Below, piece after piece: positions 1 through 7,400 of a DNA stretch of 8,233 nt (position 1 is the stretch's first letter; every line of letters begins with the position of its first letter). Where the stretch lies: positions 1-8,233 of the forward strand of contig DUJC01000018.1 in the NCBI GenBank assembly GCA_013330015.1, given 5' to 3'. Position numbers and translations under genes: made by a program. The DNA is from Candidatus Poseidoniaceae archaeon (GTDB lineage: Archaea; Thermoplasmatota; Poseidoniia; Poseidoniales; Poseidoniaceae). Below the pieces are notes generated by a model. It did no database searches. It was not told where the DNA came from and worked only from the letters and a program-made list of their open reading frames with translations.

Positions 1-1
1 T

Positions 2-5
2 GGAG
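2..5 (+). promoter_or_regulatory. Shine-Dalgarno sequence for the gene at 14
   Basis: GGAG lies 8 bases before the ATG at 14. It supports that start, although an in-frame start further upstream, outside the window, cannot be fully excluded. Confidence 0.5.
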
Positions 6-13
6 CAATTGCC

Positions 14-790
14 ATGGCGGTCCCATTCAGCGATGAGGCAAGTCTGCGATGGATTCTCATCGCATTCGAGTTTTTCATCGGATTGGCTCTTGTCTACAAC
101 AGCAAAAACCAACCATTTCCTCGCCCAAGTGCTCGCTTTGGGTGGCTTGTTCTTATGCTTGCAACCCTAGTTTTGATCGGTCAAGCAGCGCCAAAGCCGA
201 TGACCATTTTTGCACATTTCGTCATGCTGTCCGGCCTCGGAGGCTTTGGTTTGGTTGCAGGCGTCTATCAACTTGCTCAAACCCAACGAGACGTTCTCGT
301 AGCACCTTACTCAGGAATGATGTTCTGTGTTGGCGTTGTTGGTCTCATGGTTTCTACGTGGGATGAACTTTCAACAGCTGAGCAATGGGCAGGATTCCTG
401 ACCATCGTTGTGTTGGGGGGTGGTGAAACATGGCTCATTTTCCGTGGTTTGCTCATTGGCAAACTTCCAAGAGCTTGGTCTCAAGCAGGCATGGTTGCGC
501 TCATGCAAGGCCGGTTAACAGGACGAAATGGCGCTATCGAATGTTTCGAAAAAGGATGGGATGCGGATGAAGAACACCTGAATCCGATGGCATATGTCGC
601 TCTGCACCGAATACACACCTTCCTCGACCAAGATGAGGAAGCTCAGAATTGGAAGACGTATCTCGACCGGGAGGGAGGAGAGTCTGCCGTTGCCCGCGAA
701 TACATACAAGCCATCCACGACGCACTGACCGACTTAGATTCACAGGCTGCGGAACGACTCCCCGCAATCGAGAACAAAGAGTCCGAATAG
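14..790 (+). CDS. Polytopic membrane protein with soluble helical C-terminal tail, unknown function
   Basis: I do not recognise this 258-residue protein. The first ~150 residues hold about five hydrophobic segments (roughly residues 12-29, 42-58, 63-86, 97-115 and 124-147), so it should be an integral membrane protein. There is no cleavable signal peptide; the first helix follows a short acidic N-terminus. Residues ~155-240 are soluble and helical, with a pattern like one or two TPR-type helix pairs (an Ala-Ile-Glu-Cys-Phe-Glu-Lys-Gly-Trp stretch near 174-182, then a second helix pair near 192-216). The tail ends in a charged segment. A membrane anchor with a TPR-like tail often serves as a docking platform, but that is inference. 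The ATG is preceded by GGAG with an 8-base spacer, supporting this start. Only 13 bases upstream are visible, so its upstream neighbour is unknown. The small membrane protein gene follows after 71 bases. Confidence 0.8.
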   Translation: MAVPFSDEASLRWILIAFEFFIGLALVYNSKNQPFPRPSARFGWLVLMLATLVLIGQAAPKPMTIFAHFVMLSGLGGFGLVAGVYQLAQTQRDVLVAPYSGMMFCVGVVGLMVSTWDELSTAEQWAGFLTIVVLGGGETWLIFRGLLIGKLPRAWSQAGMVALMQGRLTGRNGAIECFEKGWDADEEHLNPMAYVALHRIHTFLDQDEEAQNWKTYLDREGGESAVAREYIQAIHDALTDLDSQAAERLPAIENKESE

Positions 791-833
791 AGATTCTTTT
801 TCCGGAACCCTTCAAAGTCTACACAAAAACGAG

Positions 834-843
834 ATAATTTAAA
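834..843 (+). promoter_or_regulatory. Candidate TATA-like promoter element for a leaderless small gene
   Basis: ATAATTTAAA is the most A/T-rich word in the 71-base gap and sits 19-28 bases before the ATG at 862. Archaeal TATA boxes are centred about 26 bases upstream of the transcription start, which would put that start at about the ATG (862 or 868). There is no Shine-Dalgarno sequence before the ATG, which fits a leaderless message. If the organism were a bacterium, GATAAT at 833-838 with TTCAAA at 811-816 (16-base spacer) could be read as a weak -10/-35 pair. Either way a promoter here is likely. Confidence 0.45.
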
Positions 844-861
844 GAACACAGACGTCTATTT

Positions 862-1125
862 ATGTACATGAACAAGCAAATTCCGGCCAAAGTATTCCTC
901 TATATGGTGATGAGTTGGTCTGCTGCAAACCTCTTTGCTCAGGCCGTCTACATAGGATTCTACGGTATTCCTTTTGACGGCATTGCAATGATCGACTCCC
1001 TTGGCAATTGGTACTATTTGCTCGTCATTGTCGAAGTTGCGGTCTGGATGTACGTAGCCCTGTATTTTGGCAAGCGCTTCTTGTCGAAGATGAATCCGTC
1101 GACGCAAATTCAAGTCAACCATTGA
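862..1125 (+). CDS. Small two-helix membrane protein, unknown function
   Basis: This 87-residue protein is not a family I recognise. It has two hydrophobic helices, about residues 10-33 and 48-70. The first helix is aromatic- and Ala-rich, the loop between them contains Gly-Ile-Pro-Phe-Asp-Gly, and the C-terminus is basic (Lys-Arg-Phe-Leu-Ser-Lys) and should face the cytoplasm. Both ends would then be inside, with a short outside loop. An alternative ATG two codons in (868) cannot be separated from 862, and neither has a Shine-Dalgarno sequence. The A/T-rich element at 834-843 is at the right distance for leaderless transcription from either. The gene stands alone between the larger membrane protein and the DUF2203 gene. 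The clear membrane topology and the placed promoter make it more credible than the overlapping frames on the other strand. Confidence 0.65.
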   Translation: MYMNKQIPAKVFLYMVMSWSAANLFAQAVYIGFYGIPFDGIAMIDSLGNWYYLLVIVEVAVWMYVALYFGKRFLSKMNPSTQIQVNH

Positions 1126-1188
1126 AATCGATGCCACGCATTGAATACATGCGATGACATTAAGTGGTGCCACGAAGAACGTGCCCAC

Positions 1189-1671
1189 ATGTTCAATCTT
1201 GACAGAGAACCATTGTTTTCTGGACAACCCATGCTTTTGGAAGATTTGAACGAAGAAGAAGTCCAGCGTTTGGATGTCGAAAACCTGAGTGTTCTCAGCA
1301 TTGATCAGGTTCGAGAAACACTTCCTGATGTTGAACGCCAGCTATCAACACTCCAAGCGATTGTTGACGAAGCACATGATATGACGGAAGAAATTGAAAT
1401 TCTTCTTGAATCCTTACCACCAGAACATCATCACGTTGTTGAGATGTCTGAATTACTCGGTGGACTTGTTGCACATTGGCAACAAACCATTGCGAAAATC
1501 GAACGTCATGGCGCACGCGTAGCAGGACTCGATCCGGGCCGAATCGAGTGGTATGGCGTCGTCGACAATCATTTGATGCTCTATTCCTGGACATGTGGCG
1601 AATCCGATATCGAGTGGTACTACGGTCTTGATGAGGGCTTCTCGTCCCGAAAACCACTCATAGAAGCATAA
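1189..1671 (+). CDS. DUF2203 family protein
   Basis: The 160-residue protein matches the pattern I know for DUF2203, a small helical family of unknown biochemical role. Residues 36-52 give the family's Leu-Pro-x-Val-x-x-x-Leu type start helix (VRETLPDVERQL), followed by a helical stretch to ~76. The C-terminal half has the diagnostic order G-x-x-V-x-x-L-x-P-G (108-117), W-x-x-G-E (134-138), W143, G150-F151 and R-x-P-L (154-157). An acidic leader of about 30 residues precedes the family core. The start is uncertain: an upstream TTG at 1141 would add 16 residues, and an ATG at 1231 would remove 14. None has a good Shine-Dalgarno sequence; I chose the ATG at 1189. The stop is 27 bases before the adenosyltransferase start, so the two are probably co-transcribed. 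Confidence 0.8.
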   Translation: MFNLDREPLFSGQPMLLEDLNEEEVQRLDVENLSVLSIDQVRETLPDVERQLSTLQAIVDEAHDMTEEIEILLESLPPEHHHVVEMSELLGGLVAHWQQTIAKIERHGARVAGLDPGRIEWYGVVDNHLMLYSWTCGESDIEWYYGLDEGFSSRKPLIEA

Positions 1672-1686
1672 CTTCCCGACAACATA

Positions 1687-1692
1687 GGGGAG
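1687..1692 (+). promoter_or_regulatory. Shine-Dalgarno sequence for the adenosyltransferase gene
   Basis: GGGGAG ends 6 bases before the ATG at 1699 and fixes that start. It lies in the 27-base gap after the DUF2203 stop, consistent with translation from a shared message. Confidence 0.65.
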
Positions 1693-1698
1693 CAGAAC

Positions 1699-2397
1699 AT
1701 GGTTCGAATCGATCGAGTTCACACAGGTGGCGGAGACAAAGGGGAATCGTCCCTTGTCGATGGCAGTCGACGTCTCAAATCCGATGTGCGCTTTTCTGTC
1801 GTCGGAGACTGCGATGAATTGAATTCAATCGTTGGTCTTGTACGTATGGAATGTTCACGACTACCATTGCATCATCAAGATGGTGGAGACAGGAAAAATG
1901 CTGGGCGAGTTCATTTCATCTGCGATACTGCCCTGTCACGCATTCAACACGAATTGTTTGATCTCGGTGCAGAATTGGCATGCCCACCAGAAAATCTTCC
2001 AGATTACATGGTCCTCATCAATGAAAACCAAGCCGATACCTTGGTTTCTGATATGGATGCATGGCTGACGCAAACTGAACCACTCACGTCGTTTATTCTC
2101 CCTGCAGGTGGCCCGCCTCAAGCGGTGCTTCACCATGCTCGAACGGTCGCTCGACGTCTTGAGAGAGGCATTGTCAATTTGCGTGAACATGAAGGTGAAC
2201 AATCGGTTCGACCGCTGGTTCTCACTTACGTCAACCGTCTTTCAGACTGGCTATTTGTCCTGAGTCGATGGATTACTGCCGTTCTCGGAGAAGAAGAAAT
2301 GCTCTGGCAACCTCTTGGAAAGCGAGGAAAGGAAGAGGGAATTGCAAACTCAATTTTGAGACAAGCAGAGCACGATGCTGATTTTGACAACATCTAA
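1699..2397 (+). CDS. pduO: PduO-type ATP:cob(I)alamin adenosyltransferase
   Basis: This 232-residue enzyme transfers the 5'-deoxyadenosyl group of ATP to cob(I)alamin, giving adenosylcobalamin, the cofactor of methylmalonyl-CoA mutase and class II ribonucleotide reductase. It belongs to the PduO/MMAB family, not the unrelated CobA type, and should be a soluble trimer. Visible family motifs are the N-terminal ATP loop T-G-G-G-D-K-G-E-S (residues 9-17), G-D-C-D-E-L-N-S (36-43), L-G-A-E-L-A (89-94), F-I-L-P-A-G-G (132-138), A-R-T-V-A-R-R-L-E-R (147-156) and Y-V-N-R-L-S-D-W-L-F (177-186). The Arg/Glu residues of the 147-156 motif and the conserved Asn-Arg-x-Ser-Asp are all present, so it should be active. 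The stretch between the second and third motifs (~52-74) seems longer than usual and is hydrophilic. The stop overlaps that of the convergent Nudix gene by four bases. Confidence 0.95.
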   Translation: MVRIDRVHTGGGDKGESSLVDGSRRLKSDVRFSVVGDCDELNSIVGLVRMECSRLPLHHQDGGDRKNAGRVHFICDTALSRIQHELFDLGAELACPPENLPDYMVLINENQADTLVSDMDAWLTQTEPLTSFILPAGGPPQAVLHHARTVARRLERGIVNLREHEGEQSVRPLVLTYVNRLSDWLFVLSRWITAVLGEEEMLWQPLGKRGKEEGIANSILRQAEHDADFDNI

Positions 2398-2798
2398 TTT
2401 GTCGATTTCGCTTTGTCCCAGGCTTTGCGTACGACACCTCGCGTCTCGTCGTGTGTCAACTGGGCAAGCGCTTGTTCCCAATCCAACCACAAGTGGTCGC
2501 GATGTTCGTGCGAGAGCGTAACATCTAGGGTGTCTGTTTCTGCTAGAAACCAGAAGACTTCCTTTTCTCGCTTTCTCCCTTTATGTCGGTACGTGTATGC
2601 TGTGCGTTCAACAAAGTCTTGGTCGAACGTCAGTTCAGTGATTCCAGTTTCTTCTGCCAATTCTCGACGAACAGTAGCAACATGATCGATGTCTGTGTCT
2701 TCGACGTGACCTTTTGGCAAATCCCAATGACCTTGCGGGTATTGCAACAGTAGAATGCTATCGATGTTAACCAAAACAACGCCGCAAGAAGTCTCCAT
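2394..2798 (-). CDS. Nudix hydrolase, diadenosine-tetraphosphatase-like
   Basis: The 134-residue protein is a single Nudix domain of the size and style of bis(5'-nucleosyl)-tetraphosphatases, which cleave Ap4A-like dinucleotides or other nucleoside diphosphate derivatives in the cytoplasm. Residues 21-33 read P-Q-G-H-W-D-L-P-K-G-H-V-E, and the catalytic helix R-E-L-A-E-E-T-G-I lies at 45-53 with the metal-binding glutamates 46, 49 and 50 intact. F-W-F-L-A-E (82-87) and a late W-x-x-x-x-A segment (~107-111) also fit the family. Between Gly30 and Glu46 the box is one residue longer than the classic pattern. The start is the ATG whose upstream strand carries GAGGGG five bases away; a longer frame reaching 2906 would run into the neighbouring regulatory region and lacks this support. 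Substrate is not determinable from sequence alone. Confidence 0.92.
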   Translation of the reverse strand: METSCGVVLVNIDSILLLQYPQGHWDLPKGHVEDTDIDHVATVRRELAEETGITELTFDQDFVERTAYTYRHKGRKREKEVFWFLAETDTLDVTLSHEHRDHLWLDWEQALAQLTHDETRGVVRKAWDKAKSTN

Positions 2799-2803
2799 CT
2801 TAT

Positions 2804-2809
2804 CCCCTC
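2804..2809 (-). promoter_or_regulatory. Shine-Dalgarno sequence that fixes the Nudix start
   Basis: On the minus strand GAGGGG lies 5 bases before the ATG at 2798. It selects this start over the upstream in-frame start at 2906, which would add 36 residues with no resemblance to the Nudix fold. Confidence 0.6.
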
Positions 2810-2887
2810 TGATTGGCCCTGTTAGGATTATCGTTTGATATCTTCGCGTCTTGTATCTGCCCAATAGGTTCAATATACGTCGAATTT

Positions 2888-2892
2888 GAGGT
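2888..2892 (+). promoter_or_regulatory. Shine-Dalgarno sequence that fixes the DHH start
   Basis: GAGGT sits 7 bases before the ATG at 2900. It favours this start over a TTG at 2813, whose extra 29 residues are hydrophobic and cysteine-containing and precede the first catalytic motif without resemblance to the family. Confidence 0.6.
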
Positions 2893-2899
2893 CCTGAAT

Positions 2900-3883
2900 A
2901 TGACAAGTGTGTCGTCGTTTCCGGACGTCCATCGAATTGTTGCCGATTCGGATATGGATGGAATGTGCGCTGCGGTCGTCTTGAAGAAAGCCTACCCTGA
3001 TGCTGAGGTTCACTTTGCTCACGCAGCTCTCATTCGCTCAGGTATCATCGATCATCTCATCGATGAGCACACCGTTACGGTCGACCTTCCGTTCCATCCG
3101 AACAGCGGTTGGTATCTTGATCATCATTTGACCAACAAACCAACTGAACAAGAACATGACGTCTTCACCTCTCAGGGGAGAATTGTTCACTGGGATCACG
3201 CTCCGTCAGCAGCCCGGCTTGCCTTCGAATTGTTTCGAAAGCAGTACGCATTCCCACATCTCGAAACAATTATGCCGCTTGTTGACGACCTCGATTCTGG
3301 TGGTATTTCCCTCGAAACATTTCGCGAGGATGGGCCATTGCTGCAGTTGTCCAGAACGTTGAGTTACAACGATGCGGATTACATGCATCATTTGCTCAAT
3401 CTCTTTCTTACATGCACTTCCATGGAGCAAATCTACAACGACAAAGTTGTCCAAGAACGCATGGAATTCGCCCGAACATCGCGCAAGGAACTGATGGCTT
3501 TGGTTCAAGAAAAAACCACGATTGTGAATCGTTTGGCGATATGTCGTCTGGAGAATACGGGTCATCGCTCGAATGGGTACCTCATTACAGCTCATGCCGG
3601 CGAAGATGCGGATGCTTGTTGCATCATTCATGGATACTCAGATGGTGAAATTGGAAACAAAACACGACCTCCTCTCTCAGCGAGTTTCTATGCGAATTCA
3701 TTCCTTCCTCAAGGACAAAACCGCTACGATCTTTCTCGATTAGCAACAGAATTTGATCAGCATGGAGGTGGCCATGCTAATGCATGTGGTTGTCGTATTC
3801 AACCTCCTGGAATTGAATCCAATCTTAAGCGATGGATGGAGATGTGGAACAATCGTGATGTTGATCTCAAGTATCAACACTAG
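2900..3883 (+). CDS. DHH-DHHA1 family phosphoesterase
   Basis: The 327-residue protein is a DHH-superfamily metal-dependent phosphoesterase, the group that includes RecJ, NrnA-type oligoribonucleases and cyclic-dinucleotide phosphodiesterases. The N-terminal catalytic domain shows motif I as D-S-D-M-D-G (16-21), motif II around Asp62, the name-giving D-H-H at 74-76, and motif IV as D-D-L-D-S-G (129-134), so the two-metal site looks complete. A DHHA1-type substrate-binding domain follows, ending in the signature H-G-G-G-H-A-N-A-C-G (288-297). At 327 residues it has the compact two-domain length of NrnA-like enzymes, without the extra domains of bacterial RecJ. It probably degrades short oligonucleotides or a nucleotide signal in the cytoplasm; substrate is inference. 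It diverges from the Nudix gene, and its TAG stop overlaps the stop of the convergent membrane-protein gene by four bases (CTAG). Confidence 0.92.
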   Translation: MTSVSSFPDVHRIVADSDMDGMCAAVVLKKAYPDAEVHFAHAALIRSGIIDHLIDEHTVTVDLPFHPNSGWYLDHHLTNKPTEQEHDVFTSQGRIVHWDHAPSAARLAFELFRKQYAFPHLETIMPLVDDLDSGGISLETFREDGPLLQLSRTLSYNDADYMHHLLNLFLTCTSMEQIYNDKVVQERMEFARTSRKELMALVQEKTTIVNRLAICRLENTGHRSNGYLITAHAGEDADACCIIHGYSDGEIGNKTRPPLSASFYANSFLPQGQNRYDLSRLATEFDQHGGGHANACGCRIQPPGIESNLKRWMEMWNNRDVDLKYQH

Positions 3884-4344
3884 ATGACTTGAAATGTGTA
3901 GATTAGTCCAAGAAATGAGTGAATCATCACCAAGGCCATCATCAAATCCGATGCACGTCCGTGTTTTGTCCGTTCAACTGTGAACGATTCGTTTTGTTCT
4001 ATCAATTCTGCAGTCTTCCGGCCATGACGTACAACCAACCAGAGCAGAACCAAACCGACCGGACCAGTGAAACCGTGCAGACTCTGGGGTAGGAGATCGG
4101 AAGTCCAATCGTCGTTGACGATTATTCCGGAGATGGCACGAGCAACAAAAGCGACAAGCGCCAGACTGATTCCAGCCCAAAGAAGCCACTCACCGTGCCG
4201 TTGATGACGAGCAAGAGCCTGCTTGCGCTCATCACCTCGGAGTGTCATTCCTTTTTTCCTCCAGCCGTACTGCCGAACGAGCCACAATACGAAGATGGTC
4301 GCAAGAACCGGGTGGATGAGCATGATGACCGTACGCGTTACCAT
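3880..4344 (-). CDS. Four-helix membrane protein resembling DUF4079, possibly haem-binding
   Basis: The 154-residue protein has four hydrophobic segments (about 5-22, 52-72, 89-106 and 134-152). The arrangement H-P at 11-12, an Arg/His-rich loop (36-50), L-H-G-F-T-G (89-94), R-H-G-R (106-109) and a last helix with I-H-S-F-L-G (141-146) resembles DUF4079, a family best known from cyanobacteria and reminiscent of cytochrome b561-type four-helix bundles. Histidines 11, 50, 90 and 142 lie in or beside helices and could ligate haem; that is inference. The start is decided by a strong GGAGGAG five bases before the ATG; the open frame continues to 4461, but the extra 39 residues are Pro/Arg/Ser-rich and would cover the intergenic region. 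The gene converges on the DHH gene and diverges from the large PIN gene. Confidence 0.75.
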   Translation of the reverse strand: MVTRTVIMLIHPVLATIFVLWLVRQYGWRKKGMTLRGDERKQALARHQRHGEWLLWAGISLALVAFVARAISGIIVNDDWTSDLLPQSLHGFTGPVGLVLLWLVVRHGRKTAELIEQNESFTVERTKHGRASDLMMALVMIHSFLGLIYTFQVI

Positions 4345-4459
4345 AACCACTCCTCCGCTGTTCCTTGCGAGGCTTGACTTCCTTGAATTGGTTTCTCTTG
4401 TGCATGTGACCCTAGCGGTGAGTTCAAAGGTTGGATGACGAGGGAAAGGCGGGGGCGCC
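4345..4459. promoter_or_regulatory. Divergent intergenic region between the DUF4079-like gene and the PIN gene
   Basis: These 115 bases should contain promoters for both divergent genes. I see no convincing TATA box on either strand; the plus-strand end is G-rich (4441-4455) just before the PIN start and holds only poor Shine-Dalgarno-like words (AGGG at 4441, GGCGGGGG at 4448). Confidence 0.35.
4350..4356 (-). promoter_or_regulatory. Strong Shine-Dalgarno sequence that fixes the DUF4079-like start
   Basis: GGAGGAG on the minus strand ends 5 bases before the ATG at 4344. It is the best ribosome binding site in the window and decides against the longer frame that would begin at 4461 and overlap the divergent PIN gene's start. 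Confidence 0.75.
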
Positions 4460-7400
4460 ATGCAAGAATCTTATCTTGAGGCATGTCTTGAAGCAGGATT
4501 CAAGACCATTAAGAATCGACGGCTGAATGCTGTCGGTAAATGCCCTGAGTACACATTGATGGATAAACCGTGGAAAGAACTGGTCAAGCTTGCCGTTCTT
4601 GAGACCGAAATCCCGGGCCAAGACGAAGATGGTGAAACCATTGCTCCGTCGCCACGTTTCCGGCGAGGTCGTCGCCGTGGTCGCCAACAATCAACCATTC
4701 CTTCTCCAACGGATATTCAATCCATGACCGAGGAAACACCAGCGCTACGTTTTGCTCTCCTTTTGGTCAATAAATTCCTTCACGCTGAACAGTGGGAAGA
4801 AGGCGATTATGCCTCTCTTGAAACCGAATTACGTGAGGCTTGTCTTGCTCAAGGCGTGCATTCGGTTTGGCATGAAATGGCAAAGAGAAGCGACCTTTTT
4901 GGTCAATTTTCTGCATGCCCCGTCGCAGAATCCAAGTTTACGTCAAAGAAGAAGACACTCGACCTATCCGAAGTCGCCATCGACCCGTTCGATGCAGCAT
5001 CGTGTCTCGATGTGTTCAAATCGATTCCAGACGAACAGTACAGTGCTGAAGACCTCGTGGCAATGAAACGTTTAATCAAACGGCTTTCCTCAGGAAAGTG
5101 GCCAAGCGTTGAATCGAACTTGTTGGAATTTGAAGGAAATCTTTCACTGGTTTCTCTCTTAATAGCCTTGAACACCAATGGCGCAACAGATGTGATTCTT
5201 GAGCGACTACGTAAGTCAAACAAGTCACTCGCAGAGCGGTACGAACTTGCCTTGGTCCTGACTGGAGACTCGATTGAATGGAGCGATGATTATCTCACGC
5301 AAAACGACGATGATCTCGGCAAGGCGCTTCTCAAATTGGCGTGGCTAAATGGTCCATTGGATGATATGAGCCCAATAACATCCCAGTTGGAAATTGGCCT
5401 TGAAATCCTCATCGGTGCTCAAGCACCAGCCAATCGAGTTGATGTTGTACGATGGAAGATGCTTCAGTGCTACGTTGAAGAAACTCGAAGTGACGATGCT
5501 TTGGAAATCATTCAGTCCATCTCACTCGAACACGATTCTGATGCATCAGAACTGTTGCCGCTCTTGATTCAACTGAATCATCCGGATGCCTACACCTGGC
5601 TCGGGGCCAACATGAACAACATCGATGAAGGAGGTTTGGTCTCAATTGCTCAAGAACATGCATTACCAACCTCGCTTCGAGCTAAGGCTTTGGTTTTACT
5701 CCGAAATCAGAACGGTGAAGGTTGGGCGGAAGTCCAATCTCTTGCCGTGCACATCTTTGTCCAGACCCTCGACTTGGATGAGTTGGCTACCATTTTGCTT
5801 GAGGATGAACTTGCTATCCCTACGCATCCATTCGAGACCCTCATTGTCGCCCATCTTTTGAGTGCAAATCATGATGAAGAGAATTGGAAATTGGCTCGAA
5901 GCGCACGAAAGAAAGCCCTGCAAGTGGTTCAATCGACCGATGTACCTCCATCGATCAACGAAGATGAACACAAATTATTGCTTCTACTGGAGGGGCGCAT
6001 CGAGGAGTCCGTCAGCAAACTTGAATTGACAGATACGTTACCAAAGAAGGGAATCCTAGCTGTCAATCAAATCGTCAACGCACTTTCGTCTGGTGGCTCT
6101 CATCTCGTTGACGAGAAACACCTCAGCAACGTCATTGAATCTCTGGAAGAGGGCGAAATGACAGACATGGGAGAAGCACTTTTGCGAACAATTGTTTCGA
6201 AACTTCGTTTGAACAACGTCCGCCTTTCTCTCGAACGTGGGGATGATACGACCCAAGTCATTTCATTGCTTGAGACCGTTTTGACACAGCCGTCAATTCC
6301 ATACCCCATCGTTGATGGCGTTCGTGAGCTAATGTACGAGTTCGATCTCGGTATCGAATCGCTCGTTCAATGGTATCAATCTCATCACCCACGTTCAATT
6401 TGGGCCTTGCTTGCACAAGCGACACTCGATGCGTCCAAAGGAAAGAATCTCTCTGCTGCACGACTGTTCAAACGGTCAGCAGATTCTGGAGAGTTTGCTT
6501 ACGATGAAGAGATGATGCTCTACCGAAAGGCTCTGATCCATTTCGCATTCGACAAGAAATGGGGGGAGGCGAAGCAACTGCTATCCGAACATCCGAATTT
6601 GCGTGCAGCAATCACGAAGCGATTCCAATTGTATCTCGACGTTTCCCACAAAGCTTCGATTCAAGAGACTGCTCAGGCAACATCAATGTTGAAGAATTTC
6701 GTTAAGCGACAAGAGACCATTGTCGAGGAGACAGAAGAAGGCGAGAAAACGAGAACAAAAACCATCTTCAAAGAAGATGAACTCGATCTCCTTCATACGT
6801 ATCCAGACGAGCATCCGAAACCATTGCCAAAAGAACCGTTTACGGGCCGTCTACTTGCTGCTACGAACGCTTTACAGCGCGATTACAGAACACAAAGTTC
6901 GAAGTCCTTTGACCGTCGATACCGTGACATCATGTTAATGCGAACTCCTGATGCAATGGAAGTGCATACACTTGCTCAGCAAGCGAGTGAAACGTCGCCT
7001 CTTGATGCTCTCCGCATCCTCGAGCGTGCACAACTGTCTGGTCGTTTCAAAGACCGAAACAAATCCTTTGCGAACTTAGAATTGGTGTTGTTTCGTCGAC
7101 ATCAATCCGACATACGCACATCGGATCGAAGATATCTCAGACATCTTCCACTCAAGCCGCTTGTTTTGGTGGACACAAACATCGTCATCGATGCCTTGTA
7201 TCAACGTATTCAAGAAAAGCTCAATCGTTCAAATCATTTTGAAGATTCCACCAATCAGCGATCGCATTTTGCAGGTTATCTGCTCTACTTAGCAGCGAAT
7301 GACAAGGTCGACCTCTGGTTGCCAAAGGTTGTTCGAAGTGAAGTTGAGAACATCACTCGTTCCATTGATGATATTCGTTCGAGGTTCGAAAATGCACTCG

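Larger units (their letters stand above)
2799..2899. promoter_or_regulatory. Divergent intergenic region between Nudix and DHH genes
   Basis: This 101-base gap separates two divergently read genes and must carry promoters for both. It is more A/T-rich than its flanks. TTTGATAT at 2834-2841 could serve as a TATA-like element on either strand, at a suitable distance from starts near 2811 (-) or 2863 (+). AATATA at 2872-2877 is a second candidate on the plus strand, but it would give a leaderless message and make the Shine-Dalgarno sequence at 2888 pointless. The exact elements are guesses. Confidence 0.4.

Noticed and set aside
793..802. T-rich run after the first gene as a terminator
   Set aside because: Only a five-T run broken by C and no stem-loop before it; too weak to call.
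1141..1188. TTG start extending the DUF2203 protein by 16 residues
   Set aside because: No ribosome binding site, a Cys/His-containing extension unlike the family, and an ATG available at 1189.
2813..2899. TTG start extending the DHH protein by 29 residues
   Set aside because: The GAGGT site fits the ATG at 2900, and the extension precedes motif I without family resemblance.
2799..2906. Longer Nudix reading frame beginning at 2906
   Set aside because: The extra residues are unlike the fold and overlap the divergent DHH start; GAGGGG before 2798 points to the shorter form.
4345..4461. Longer frame of the DUF4079-like gene beginning at 4461
   Set aside because: It would overlap the divergent PIN gene start and adds a Pro/Arg/Ser-rich stretch; the GGAGGAG site selects 4344.
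5696..5971. Open frames on the minus strand inside the PIN gene (for example 5696-5971)
   Set aside because: Low-complexity shadow translations without ribosome binding sites or family features, inside a clearly coding gene on the other strand.
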